A stretch of DNA of 64,000 bases from Hoeflea_A sp965216535 (GTDB taxonomy: Bacteria; Pseudomonadota; Alphaproteobacteria; Rhizobiales; Rhizobiaceae). Position numbers and translations under genes: made by a program. The stretch is taken from NCBI GenBank assembly GCA_965216535.1, contig OZ244175.1, positions 2,728,001 through 2,792,000 on the forward strand, read 5' to 3'. Positions 1-7,544 of the stretch are shown here, in pieces (positions within the stretch are counted from its first letter, which is position 1; every line of letters starts with the position of its first letter). The notes beneath the pieces were generated by a model. The model searched no databases. It saw only the letters and a list, made by a program, of their open reading frames with translations, and was not told where the DNA came from.

Positions 1-441
1 ATCAATCCAGAAGGGTCGCCTGATCTGGCGGGTGATTTCCTCGCTGAGGATCGAATCGAGAATGGAAAAGAACGGCCTGCTACGCGGTGGCGGCAGACTG
101 GCCTCCGGCTCAATGGCGATGTTGAGTTCCAACCTCTCCCGGGCAATGCGGGTGATTTCCTCGAAATCGGTATCCTGCGGGTAGGTGTCAATGACATCGA
201 TGATGGCTGCAATATCGCGCGTGACCGCGGTTGACAGTCGCTGTGTCACGGTCTGCCAGTGGCGTTCCATGAACACAAAGGCGATCACCGACTGCAAAAC
301 AACCATCGGCAGGATGATGATCAGCAGCGTCCGGCCATAGAGGCCGGTCGGCAGGCGCTTGGTGAACCAGCGGGTAAAGCGGCGGTATCCGCGCGGCGGA
401 TAGCGCTCATACTCCCGGCGTATCGAGTCCATCGTCGTCAT
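1..441 (-). CDS. Sensor histidine kinase, N-terminal part (cut by window edge)
   Basis: The reading frame is open from an ATG at 441 to the left edge and gives the first 147 residues of a membrane sensor. A basic cytoplasmic N-terminus is followed by one hydrophobic segment (about residues 38-58) and then a predicted periplasmic region beginning HWQTVTQRL. This layout fits the EnvZ-type kinases that pair with OmpR-type regulators. The kinase core is outside the window, so the assignment rests on the layout and on the neighbour: the OmpR-type regulator at 542-1240 lies just upstream on the same strand. An in-frame GTG at 453 is an alternative start. The signal sensed cannot be judged. Confidence 0.75.
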   Translation of the reverse strand, partial: MTTMDSIRREYERYPPRGYRRFTRWFTKRLPTGLYGRTLLIIILPMVVLQSVIAFVFMERHWQTVTQRLSTAVTRDIAAIIDVIDTYPQDTDFEEITRIARERLELNIAIEPEASLPPPRSRPFFSILDSILSEEITRQIRRPFWID

Positions 442-541
442 TGTCGAATCCACGGGCGTTTCGCGGGTCGCGACACTATAGCAAAGAAAACGATCGGTGA
501 ACCGACGCTCGGACGGTGGTTGCTGTGGATGGCCGAAGCGC

Positions 542-1240
542 CTATTCGACGCTCAATCGGTAGCCGACGCCACGCACCGTCTGCAACCACATCGGATTGG
601 CAGGGTCGTCCTCAATCTTACGGCGCAACCGGTTGATCTGGACGTCGATGGTTCGTTCACCGATGTCCACTTCCTCACCGACAAGCTCGTGCCGGGGTAT
701 GGTCTCACCCGGACGTTGAGCGAATTGCACCATAATCTCCTGCTCGCGGTCGGTCAGGCGGACAACTTGCGGTCCGCGCTTGAGCTCACGGCGGGACAGG
801 CCGAACGTGTAGGGGCCAAAGACGATCTGCTCGATCTTCGGGATATCCGGTGGCCCGCCGCGCTTGAGAATGTTGTTGATGCGCAGCACCAACTCGCGGG
901 GATCGAACGGTTTGCCGAGATAGTCATCTGCACCGGCTTCGAGGCCTTCCAGACGACTGTCCAGTTCGGCGAGCGCCGTCAGCATCAGGATCGGCACGTC
1001 GCGGATCTCCCGCAATGCCTTGGTCAGCGCCACCCCGGTTTCGCCGGGCATCATCACGTCGACCACCAAAAGGTCGAATTCAAGACCCTCCAGCTTGCGA
1101 CGGGCTTCTGCTGCATCGCTTGCCGTTGTAACCCGGAAGCCCTGATCCGTCAGGTATCGATTGAGCAGATCCCGAATACGGGTATCGTCGTCTATGACGA
1201 GCAAGTGGGCCGCATCGTCTGAAAGCGGTTCTTCGCTCAT
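542..1240 (-). CDS. OmpR/PhoB-family response regulator
   Basis: A 232-residue two-domain regulator. The receiver domain shows the acidic pocket (VIDDD near residue 15), the phospho-acceptor Asp61 (VVDVMMPG), the switch Thr in LTAL near 88 and Lys110 in GKPFDP. A linker then leads to a C-terminal winged-helix DNA-binding domain ending with TVRGVGYRL, a signature of the OmpR class. It would bind DNA as a dimer on tandem half-sites when phosphorylated by the kinase encoded downstream (1-441). A MarR-type gene starts the same strand run 26 nt upstream, so the three probably form one operon. The exact family member is not identifiable from sequence alone. Confidence 0.9.
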   Translation of the reverse strand: MSEEPLSDDAAHLLVIDDDTRIRDLLNRYLTDQGFRVTTASDAAEARRKLEGLEFDLLVVDVMMPGETGVALTKALREIRDVPILMLTALAELDSRLEGLEAGADDYLGKPFDPRELVLRINNILKRGGPPDIPKIEQIVFGPYTFGLSRRELKRGPQVVRLTDREQEIMVQFAQRPGETIPRHELVGEEVDIGERTIDVQINRLRRKIEDDPANPMWLQTVRGVGYRLSVE

Positions 1241-1265
1241 AGGGGCTCCCCCATGAATTGTTGCC

Positions 1266-1790
1266 TCAGTCCGGATCGACCATACCTCGCAAGAAAGCGG
1301 TCACGGCTGATCGCCCTTCCGGATCCAGGCTCTTTAGTGCGTTGGCTATGCGGCGAGACTGTGGCCTAGCCAGTTCGAGAGACAGTTCGCGCCCTTTCTG
1401 CGTGGGATAAAGACGCCTTTGCCGGCGGTCCTGGGTGCCGGCAACCTGGTGGATGTAGCCTGAATCGATCAGTTGCTTCAGCACCCGCGCGAGGCTCTGC
1501 TTGGTGATCCTGAGTGTTTCCAGGAGGTCGGCAACGGTCATACCCGGTCGCCGGTTGACGAAGTGCAGAACCCGGTGGTGGGCGCGACCGAAGCCGAATT
1601 TCTCCAGGATCGCATCCGGATCCGAGGTGAAATCGCGGTAGGCGAAGAACAGGGACTCGATGATCTCAAAGTCGATGTCTGCGGACTCCGGCATCGGGTC
1701 CGTCATGGTGTCGGTTTCCGATGCTTTCGCTGCCTGCTCGGGCGGCATTTGGCTGTTCCCGTCACTCTCAGTGTTTGCGTTTTGACACAA
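1266..1790 (-). CDS. MarR-family transcriptional regulator
   Basis: A protein of up to 174 residues with a central winged-helix domain: helix-turn-helix MTVADLLETLRITKQSLARV, then a wing with GTQDRRQRRLYPTQKG, typical of MarR proteins. The first 40 residues are polar and poorly conserved in style, so a later start (Met15, Met29 or Met33) is possible. It heads a minus-strand run with the response regulator and kinase and is divergent from ilvE at 1995. The 204-bp gap between them would hold both promoters. Ligand and targets are unknown. Confidence 0.85.
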   Translation of the reverse strand: MCQNANTESDGNSQMPPEQAAKASETDTMTDPMPESADIDFEIIESLFFAYRDFTSDPDAILEKFGFGRAHHRVLHFVNRRPGMTVADLLETLRITKQSLARVLKQLIDSGYIHQVAGTQDRRQRRLYPTQKGRELSLELARPQSRRIANALKSLDPEGRSAVTAFLRGMVDPD

Positions 1791-1800
1791 CGCACAATTA

Positions 1801-1817
1801 TGTCAGCTTTATTGACT
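1801..1817. promoter_or_regulatory. Possible MarR-type operator (imperfect inverted repeat)
   Basis: TGTCA and TGACT are separated by 7 bp, ten bases upstream of the MarR start and inside the MarR/ilvE divergent region. MarR repressors commonly bind short inverted repeats overlapping their own promoter. The repeat is short and imperfect, so this is a weak call. Confidence 0.25.
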
Positions 1818-1994
1818 TATTTTGATGCTATTGCTAGCCTTTCAAGGCGTCAAGGATGCATACCCCCGACAGATCTGTTGTGGCGATTTTCGCGCAATCG
1901 TGCAGATGGCCCAAAGGACTAGACCGATCGGGGATTGAAGGTTCCGGCGATAACGACACATTTGGGCTGCGCGGTAAGCGCTGGAGGAAATGCA

Positions 1995-2885
1995 ATGGCA
2001 TCGGTCCCGTTCGATCAACTTGAGGGCCACATCTGGTACAACGGCGAATTCGTTCCCTGGAAGGACGCCAAGCTTCACGTGCTTTCTCACGGATTGCACT
2101 ACGGAAGTTCTGTTTTCGAGGGTGAGCGGGCCTATGGCGGCGAGATCTTCAAGCTGCGCGAACATACCGAGAGGCTGTTCGAATCGGCACGAATCCTCGG
2201 GTTCGAGATTCCCTACACGATCGATGAAATAGATGAGGCCTGCAAGACTTTGCTCGAGATGCAGGGTTTTGAAGACGCCTATGTCCGTCCGGTCGCCTGG
2301 CGCGGCAGCGAGATGATGGGTGTCTCGGCACAGGCCAACAAGATCAATGTGGCGATCGCCATCTGGCAATGGCCGTCCTATTTCAAGCCGGAAGAACGGC
2401 TGAAAGGCATTCGCCTCGATATTGCCAAATACCGCCGACCCGATCCGGCGACGATACCCTCGCAATCGAAGGCGGCGGGGCTGTACATGATCTGCACCCT
2501 GTCAAAGCACGAAGCGGAAGATCGTGGCTATGCGGATGCGCTTATGTATGACTGGCGCGGACACGTTGCGGAAGCTACGGGCGCCAACATTTTCTTCGTC
2601 AAGGACGGTGCTCTGCATACGCCGACACCGGACTGCTTCCTGAACGGGATAACCCGGCGTACGGTCATCGATCTGGCCAAGCAGCGCGGTTACGAGGTAA
2701 TCGAGCGGACCATCATGCCTGAGGAGATGGCCGATTTCAGCGAGTGCTTTCTGACCGGTACGGCTGCCGAAGTCACGCCCGTATCCGAGATTGGACCCTA
2801 CACATTCGAAGTTGGCGAGATCACGGAAAACCTGATGAACGACTACATGCAGGCGGTTCAACCGGTCAAACAGGCCGCGGAGTAA
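1995..2885 (+). CDS. ilvE: Branched-chain amino acid aminotransferase
   Basis: A 296-residue fold-type IV PLP enzyme that transaminates leucine, isoleucine and valine with 2-oxoglutarate, the last biosynthetic and first catabolic step for these amino acids. Visible features are the N-terminal HGLHYGSSVFEGERAY segment, the RxVAWRG motif near residue 100, the PLP lysine in SQSKAAGLY (about Lys159) and the late glycine-rich FLTGTAAEVTPV phosphate-binding segment. The start at 1995 is preceded by CTGGAGGAA at good spacing; an upstream in-frame ATG at 1935 lacks such a site. A strong terminator follows at 2908-2941. Confidence 0.95.
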   Translation: MASVPFDQLEGHIWYNGEFVPWKDAKLHVLSHGLHYGSSVFEGERAYGGEIFKLREHTERLFESARILGFEIPYTIDEIDEACKTLLEMQGFEDAYVRPVAWRGSEMMGVSAQANKINVAIAIWQWPSYFKPEERLKGIRLDIAKYRRPDPATIPSQSKAAGLYMICTLSKHEAEDRGYADALMYDWRGHVAEATGANIFFVKDGALHTPTPDCFLNGITRRTVIDLAKQRGYEVIERTIMPEEMADFSECFLTGTAAEVTPVSEIGPYTFEVGEITENLMNDYMQAVQPVKQAAE

Positions 2886-2907
2886 GGTCTCGCACAGACT
2901 TGTTTGA

Positions 2908-2941
2908 GGCGCGTGGCACCCGAGGTGCCAGGCGCCTTTTT
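2908..2941 (+). terminator. Rho-independent terminator of ilvE
   Basis: GGCGC and TGGCACC arms pair with GGTGCCA and GCGCC around a CGA loop, with one G-G mismatch, followed by five T. It lies 22 nt after the ilvE stop codon. Confidence 0.85.
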
Positions 2942-2993
2942 CGTGCAGCACGGCGCATGGCGGACGAACCGCGGATTTGGGAAGGATAACAAG

Positions 2994-3641
2994 ATGGGGC
3001 AGATCCAGGCAGGCGTAATTCCGGTCACTGCGTTCCAGCAGAACTGCACGGTGCTGTTTGACAGCGACAGCAAAACCGGTGTGGTGATCGATCCCGGTGG
3101 GGATGTTCCCGCCATTCTCGATGTGCTGGAAAAGAACGGCATCACCGTCGAGGCGATCTGGCTGACCCATGGACATATCGACCATGCCGGTGGAGCCATG
3201 GATCTGAAAGAGGCGCTGGGTGTGGAGGTCATCGGACCGCACGAGGACGACCAGTCGCTGCTGGATGGATTGGAAGATCAGGCCCGGATGTTCGGGGTTG
3301 CTGAATCCGTACGCAACGCTCAACCGGACCGATGGTTGAACGAGGGCGATCAGGTTTCCTTCGCCGGCCATAATTTCGAGGTTTATCATTGTCCGGGGCA
3401 CGCACCCGGCCATGTGATTTTCTTCAACCGGGAGGCCGGGTTTGCGCATCTGGGGGATGTGCTGTTTCGCGGGTCGATCGGGCGCACTGATCTGCCCGGG
3501 GGCGACCATCAGCAGCTATTGGATTCGATCCGCGACAAGGTGCTGCCACTCGGCGACGATGTCGGCTTCATTTGCGGCCACGGTCCGGGCGGGCGGATTG
3601 GTGAGGAACGCCTCACCAATCCATTTCTCAAGGGGATCTGA
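2994..3641 (+). CDS. Metallo-beta-lactamase-fold hydrolase (glyoxalase-II-like)
   Basis: A 215-residue single-domain MBL-fold protein. The metal motif THGHIDHAGG places His59, His61, Asp63 and His64; further ligands are His in CPGHAPGHV, Asp in HLGDVLF and His in ICGHGPG, so the binuclear zinc site is complete. Its size and the C-terminal GHGPGGRIGEERLTNPF match the YcbL/GloB-like group of thioester hydrolases. It lacks the long C-terminal substrate domain of classical glyoxalase II. The start at 2994 has GGAAGGATAAC upstream. The substrate is not certain; a type II glyoxalase-like role is likely. Confidence 0.85.
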   Translation: MGQIQAGVIPVTAFQQNCTVLFDSDSKTGVVIDPGGDVPAILDVLEKNGITVEAIWLTHGHIDHAGGAMDLKEALGVEVIGPHEDDQSLLDGLEDQARMFGVAESVRNAQPDRWLNEGDQVSFAGHNFEVYHCPGHAPGHVIFFNREAGFAHLGDVLFRGSIGRTDLPGGDHQQLLDSIRDKVLPLGDDVGFICGHGPGGRIGEERLTNPFLKGI

Positions 3642-3663
3642 AGTTAGATCTTTGATCTAGCTC

Positions 3664-4182
3664 TCAGCGAGCGACGCAGAAATGATCCTGGCCATCGTAA
3701 CCACGAAAGGTTCCGGTCGCCGGCTTGAATGACCGGTATCTTTGCGAGCAGTAGCGGTACCAGTCCTGTGTCCACGGCTCGATCGTGCCGGAGGCGGCAT
3801 AGTCTTCCGCCGGTGCTGGAGGGTAATAATCCGAGCCTGCCCAACCGCCAGGGCGCCCGTAATCGTCATAGGGATCTGGACCTGGTTCGACATAGCGCGG
3901 TTCCGGACGCGGACCGGGTTCGCTCAGAAGGGCGCCGGCCACAATCGCACCTGCGGCAAGACCGAGGACACCAAGCAGCAAGGCGTCATCATTGTTTTTC
4001 ACCTTGCCCTCCGGGCGATGGCGGTAATGCTTGCGGTGAGGTTTCCTGGGACCATCCCAGCCTGGGCCTGCGGCGTGATAGTGCTCGAAGCGCCGGTCAT
4101 GCGCATAGCTTTGGGATAGGGGAACCAGAGTGCTCGCGGAAGCCACGGCTGCGGCAATGATGGTATGGACGATTTTTGCCAT
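3664..4182 (-). CDS. BA14K-family secreted protein
   Basis: A 172-residue protein with a Sec signal peptide (cleavage expected near SYAHD). A short hydrophobic Gly/Ala segment (LLLGVLGLAAGAIVAGALL) lies mid-protein, followed by a Pro/Tyr-rich linker. The C-terminal domain YRYCSQRYRSFKPATGTFRG, followed by YDGQDHFC, is the signature of the BA14K family, described from the Brucella immunoreactive lectin-like 14 kDa protein. The two cysteines probably form a disulfide in the periplasm or at the surface. It shares an upstream hexamer box (4251-4267) with the next gene. Function in the cell is unknown. Confidence 0.88.
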   Translation of the reverse strand: MAKIVHTIIAAAVASASTLVPLSQSYAHDRRFEHYHAAGPGWDGPRKPHRKHYRHRPEGKVKNNDDALLLGVLGLAAGAIVAGALLSEPGPRPEPRYVEPGPDPYDDYGRPGGWAGSDYYPPAPAEDYAASGTIEPWTQDWYRYCSQRYRSFKPATGTFRGYDGQDHFCVAR

Positions 4183-4233
4183 TTGACTGTTTCCTGTTGA
4201 AGCTGTGGGAGCAGGCGCGCCCCTTGAGGATCG

Positions 4234-4267
4234 ACACTAATGGCGATCGCCTGAACGCAAGCTGAAC
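4234..4267 (-). promoter_or_regulatory. Tandem hexamer box plus -10 upstream of the BA14K gene
   Basis: On the minus strand GTTCAG-N5-GTTCAG (4267-4251) is followed by exactly 11 nt and a TAGTGT -10-like hexamer (4239-4234). The proximal box end lies 69 nt before the start codon. The same arrangement precedes the genes starting at 4621 and 42498. Confidence 0.55.
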
Positions 4268-4282
4268 GAAGCCGGCAAATGG

Positions 4283-4310
4283 AAAAAGGCGCTCGCGATG
4301 ACGCGAGCGC
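4283..4310 (-). terminator. Rho-independent terminator of the gene at 4325-4621
   Basis: A perfect 9-bp stem GCGCTCGCG/CGCGAGCGC with a 4-nt loop, followed on the minus strand by C and five T, 15 nt after the stop codon. Confidence 0.9.
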
Positions 4311-4324
4311 ACAGGGTTGGTCGA

Positions 4325-4621
4325 CTACTTGCCAAGGGCGTTGCCAACGATTGCGCCGGCCGCGAAGCCGAGAATGCCGGCTGCGAGAGCGTTGCCTTTG
4401 CCCTTTTGCACAACCACCGGCGGGCGCTTTTTATGATAGTCGCGCGGATAAGCGCCTCTCGGACCATGCTTGTGGTGGTAACCGGGACCGCCCTTGTGAA
4501 CGAGATGCTTGCCGTTAACCGGCTTGTTGTAGAGGCCGGCCGCGGAAGCGTTGCTGACTGGAACGATGGCTGTCGCTACGATGGCCAATGCAGCAATGAG
4601 CGAAGTCTTGAGAACATTCAT
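4325..4621 (-). CDS. Small secreted glycine/histidine/lysine-rich protein
   Basis: A 98-residue protein with a signal peptide (cleavage near ASAAGLYN). A basic His/Lys/Pro-rich middle (HKGGPGYHHKHG) is followed by a C-terminal Gly/Ala hydrophobic segment ALAAGILGFAAGAIVGNALG. That last segment closely resembles the mid-protein segment of the neighbouring BA14K protein, but the C-terminal BA14K domain is absent. It looks like a paralogous 'half' protein rather than a broken gene, because it has its own start, promoter box and perfect terminator. Function unknown. Confidence 0.8.
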   Translation of the reverse strand: MNVLKTSLIAALAIVATAIVPVSNASAAGLYNKPVNGKHLVHKGGPGYHHKHGPRGAYPRDYHKKRPPVVVQKGKGNALAAGILGFAAGAIVGNALGK

Positions 4622-4672
4622 TGACGTGATCCTTTGTTGGAACCTGTCGGACCGTGTCCGAGATTTGGCCGG

Positions 4673-4706
4673 AATCTAGGTCAACGTCGATGAACTCAAG
4701 CTGAAT
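4673..4706 (-). promoter_or_regulatory. Tandem hexamer box plus -10 upstream of the 98-residue secreted protein
   Basis: On the minus strand ATTCAG-N5-GTTCAT (4706-4690), then 11 nt, then a TAGATT -10-like hexamer (4678-4673). The box ends 69 nt before the ATG at 4621, the same distance as in the BA14K gene. Confidence 0.55.
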
Positions 4707-4760
4707 GGAAGATGTTGAAATATTAAATTTATTTCATAATTGGCACTACCTGGTGCCAAA

Positions 4761-4789
4761 ACGGAAAACGCCCGGTGTTACCGGGCGTT
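4761..4789 (-). terminator. Rho-independent terminator of the cold-shock gene
   Basis: A 9-bp stem ACGCCCGGT/ACCGGGCGT with a 3-nt loop, followed on the minus strand by a T-rich stretch, 24 nt after the csp stop. A second 6-bp hairpin (TGGCAC/GTGCCA) lies just beyond at 4741-4758. Confidence 0.85.
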
Positions 4790-4812
4790 CGGCTTCGAAA
4801 ATGGTGGGCCGG

Positions 4813-5031
4813 CTACTCGACCACAACTGCGAGATTGACGGCCTTCGGACCTTTGCCGCGACGATCCGGTTCTGTATCGAAGCTGATCTTCTGGTTCTCG
4901 AGCAGTGTCTCGAGGCCGGAATCCTTGACCGCTGATATGTGAACGAAGATATCCGATTCGCCATTGTCGGGTTTGATGAAGCCGTAACCCTTGTCGGTGT
5001 TGAAGAATTTTACAGTGCCAGTCTCGGCCAT
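4813..5031 (-). CDS. cspA: Cold-shock-domain protein
   Basis: A 72-residue single cold-shock domain (OB fold) that binds single-stranded RNA and DNA and acts as an RNA chaperone. RNP1 (KGYGFIKPD) and RNP2 (DIFVHISAV) are both present, as is the N-terminal GTVKFFN. The start at 5031 (MAETGTVKFF) is the family's usual one; an in-frame ATG at 5061 would add ten atypical residues. It is monocistronic with its own terminator. Whether it is cold-induced cannot be read directly. Paralogues are usual in this group, so the symbol is generic. Confidence 0.93.
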   Translation of the reverse strand: MAETGTVKFFNTDKGYGFIKPDNGESDIFVHISAVKDSGLETLLENQKISFDTEPDRRGKGPKAVNLAVVVE

Positions 5032-5516
5032 GCTCTCAGGTCCTCTGTTCGCCGCCGGCAATAATGCCCGCGTTTGTGGTGTTACCCGCAGGACGGGTAA
5101 GGCAGGCAGTTCTCGAAGGTTGCGGAAAGGTCCCTGTTATCGTGATCCCGGCTTTGCCGGATATTGGCCTTTTTTCGATCACCCGGAATTTTATGCGTTT
5201 CCGGTCCGCCTCTATCAGTAGGATTCCCGTGTTCGTTGAATGCCCGAACAAGGGTTACACTGTTACAGCTTCTGCGAATTATCAAGAGAAAGTTTTATGA
5301 CGAATTTTTATTATAATCATTCAAGAAATGTGAAGTCAGTTTTTTAAACAAAATGCCTGAGAATTGGGCGCAAATGCCGAAAATTCAGGCGCTGATTTCA
5401 TGCTCGAGTCAGTTGGCCGGCTTGGTATTTCGTCTTTTTGCTTGGGAAGACGACCTCAACTGCAGGTTTCGTGTCGATAAACGGTAGAATCTGAAACGGG
5501 TTCGAAGTGATGCGGC
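5032..5516. other. Intergenic region upstream of csp and downstream of DUF1499
   Basis: I see no gene in these 485 bases. The right part holds an inverted repeat (GCCTGA/TCAGGC, 5353-5388) that may end the DUF1499 transcript on the minus strand. The A/T-rich stretch around 5280-5345 is a plausible place for the csp promoter, with a long 5' leader as is common for cold-shock mRNAs. No hexamer pair is convincing. Confidence 0.4.
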
Positions 5517-6029
5517 TCAAAGGTCGCGGACGTATAGTTCCAGCCGTTTTTTGTTGGCTCCAAAATCGATTCTGCCGAGTTGGGCGCGCGCGTAAAGAAT
5601 GATTCCCGTGCGCCCATCGCCAACGGAAATGGCCTCGATATTGACAAGGTCGGGAAACCGCATGCCGGGCGAGTAGGTCACATATCGTAGATGCCTGTCA
5701 TCGGCTCCGTCATCGACCCGACGGGCGAGGGGGTCGACTTCCGTGATGGTCGAAGCGATCATTTGCAGCAGGACGCTTGCATCTTCTTCGAAGAGAGGCA
5801 GCTCTATGTCGATATCGGACCGCAAACCGGTGCTTGCAGCGATCGCGTCGTTTGCGGTCGGGCTTCGCGCAACAGTCACAAGGTCGAAGCGCCCGAGATC
5901 GGGCGACCCGGCAATGCGTTCCCAGCTACGCTCTCGTCCATATCCAAGAAAAACGGCAGTCACCAGGACAGCTATGCCCACTGTCAGGTACAATCCGATC
6001 GTCAGCATGCGTATCGCAGCGTATCGCAC
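5517..6029 (-). CDS. DUF1499 family protein
   Basis: A 170-residue protein with one N-terminal membrane segment (about residues 10-30), the rest predicted outside the cytoplasm. The middle and C-terminus (VDDGADDRHLRYVTYSPGMR, then FPDLVNIEAI and YARAQLGRIDFGANKKRLE) match the DUF1499 pattern, a family of unknown function widespread in alphaproteobacteria. Its start codon lies directly after the stop of the sugar dehydrogenase gene (no gap), so the two are translationally linked in one operon. No catalytic motif is visible. Confidence 0.82.
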   Translation of the reverse strand: MRYAAIRMLTIGLYLTVGIAVLVTAVFLGYGRERSWERIAGSPDLGRFDLVTVARSPTANDAIAASTGLRSDIDIELPLFEEDASVLLQMIASTITEVDPLARRVDDGADDRHLRYVTYSPGMRFPDLVNIEAISVGDGRTGIILYARAQLGRIDFGANKKRLELYVRDL

Positions 6030-7154
6030 CTATTGGCGCCGTATGCGTAGCACTGCGCCGTCAGAATCGTCCGTAAGCAACAGCAAAGAGCCGTCCGGGG
6101 CCTCCTTAACCTCACGGATGCGGCCGAACCGATCCGGGAAAAGGCGCTCTTCATGGACAATCGAGCCATCTGAAGCCCGCTCGAGCCGCACCAGCATCTG
6201 ATCCTTCAGGGCAGCGACGAGAAAGTTGCCATCCCACTCGGGGAACATGTCTCCACGGTAGACAGCCATGCCGCCCGGCGCGATGGACGGGTCCCAGTAA
6301 TGAAGCGGTTGCTCAAGGCCTGACGCTTCGGTGCCGATGCCGATTTTTCCGCCGGAATAATGCTTGCCGTAGGAAATGACAGGCCAACCGTAGTTTCGCG
6401 CGGCTTCCGGCCGATTGATTTCATCGCCGCCGCGGGCGCCGTGCTCGACGGTATAGAGCGTGCCTGTCTTGCGATCGAAGTCCATTCCCTGCGGATTTCG
6501 GTGACCTTTCGACCACAGTTCTGACAAGACGCCGCTGTCGTTCACGAAAGGATTGTCGGCCGGTATCGAGCCATCCGGAGCGATGCGCAACACAGCACCG
6601 GCATGATCCTTCAAATCCTGGGCGCGGTCACCGTCGCCGCGATCGCCGATGGAGAAAAACAGTGTGCCATCATCGGCCACTGCAATGCGGGAGCCGAAGT
6701 GATAGCCGGACCTGGTTTTTTCCGACATCGAGAAAATCGTCTCGATGTCCTCCAGTCTCGGCTGACCCTCGCCGCGAACCAGTTTAGCACGGGCGATCGC
6801 CGTGCCGACGCCGCCCCGTCCGCGCTGCGAAAATGACAGAAATACCGTCCCGGTTTCTGCAAAATCGTTGGCGAGGGCCACATCGAGGAGGCCGCCCTGG
6901 CCGCCTACGGCAAGCCCGGGCAGGTCGCCAAACGGCTCCGACATGCGTCCATCTTCAATGAGGCGCAGGCCACCCGGTCTTTGCGTTACCAAATAGGCGC
7001 CGTCGGGCAGGATTTCGATGCCCCAGGGATGTTCGATGCCGGTGGCAATGGTCTCGACCGCGACCGGAACCTTCTCCGTCCGGATCAGGTCGGCCGCCGC
7101 GGCGGGGAACTGCCATATTGCCGTACATAGAGTGATCGCCAACAGTCGCTTCAT
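6030..7154 (-). CDS. PQQ-dependent aldose sugar dehydrogenase
   Basis: A 374-residue periplasmic beta-propeller oxidoreductase of the soluble glucose dehydrogenase/YliI (Asd) type, which oxidises aldoses with PQQ as cofactor. Visible features are a signal peptide (MKRLLAITLC to about AAAAD), the early HPWGIEILPDG segment with LVTQRPG, GLLDVALANDF, the mid-protein GDRGDGDRAQDLKDHAGAVL and RNPQGMDFDRKTGTLY, and the GGDEINRPEAARNYGWPVIS core common to the family. The start at 7154 gives a clean signal peptide; an in-frame ATG at 7202 would spoil it. It abuts DUF1499 downstream. No PQQ synthesis genes are in the window. Confidence 0.88.
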   Translation of the reverse strand: MKRLLAITLCTAIWQFPAAAADLIRTEKVPVAVETIATGIEHPWGIEILPDGAYLVTQRPGGLRLIEDGRMSEPFGDLPGLAVGGQGGLLDVALANDFAETGTVFLSFSQRGRGGVGTAIARAKLVRGEGQPRLEDIETIFSMSEKTRSGYHFGSRIAVADDGTLFFSIGDRGDGDRAQDLKDHAGAVLRIAPDGSIPADNPFVNDSGVLSELWSKGHRNPQGMDFDRKTGTLYTVEHGARGGDEINRPEAARNYGWPVISYGKHYSGGKIGIGTEASGLEQPLHYWDPSIAPGGMAVYRGDMFPEWDGNFLVAALKDQMLVRLERASDGSIVHEERLFPDRFGRIREVKEAPDGSLLLLTDDSDGAVLRIRRQ

Positions 7155-7245
7155 AGCCCTCGTTCTCGTTCGTTTGGTTGCCCGGCTCGCACTGAGCCGC
7201 ACTCCGAAGATAGGGTTGCCTTGCGGAAACGACCAGATCTAACGC

Positions 7246-7419
7246 CTATTCGGATTGGATGCGGGCTGGCTCGTGCGGCTCAGGCGTGGCCCGCGATTGC
7301 ACCACCAGATTGGCCATCATCAAAACACAAAAGAACATGGCCGCAGAGCTTAGCCAGATGCGGCGTTTTTTTCGTCTGGCATCCCGCCAGGATTGTCGGA
7401 GGTCGACGTCGTGTTCCAT
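7246..7419 (-). CDS. Small single-span membrane protein (57 residues)
   Basis: An open frame of 57 codons from ATG at 7419 to TAG at 7246. The N-terminal 20 residues are strongly basic (RDARRKKRR) and are followed by one hydrophobic stretch, IWLSSAAMFFCVLMMANLVV, and a short polar tail. A GGGGACC sequence lies about 8 nt before the start. The positive-inside charge pattern suggests a real inner-membrane microprotein with the N-terminus in the cytoplasm. It lies 92 nt upstream of the sugar dehydrogenase on the same strand and may be the first gene of that operon. I know of no named family for it. Confidence 0.5.
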   Translation of the reverse strand: MEHDVDLRQSWRDARRKKRRIWLSSAAMFFCVLMMANLVVQSRATPEPHEPARIQSE

Positions 7420-7544
7420 TTCCAGGTCCCCGCAGAAAGGTGGTGTCGCCAGTCTGCAATTAAGGTCCCCAACTGGACCGAAGCGGGACCAAAGATTGGC
7501 GCCGCTGGACAGTTCTCATGGTTATATTGTGGCAGGCTTTTTCT

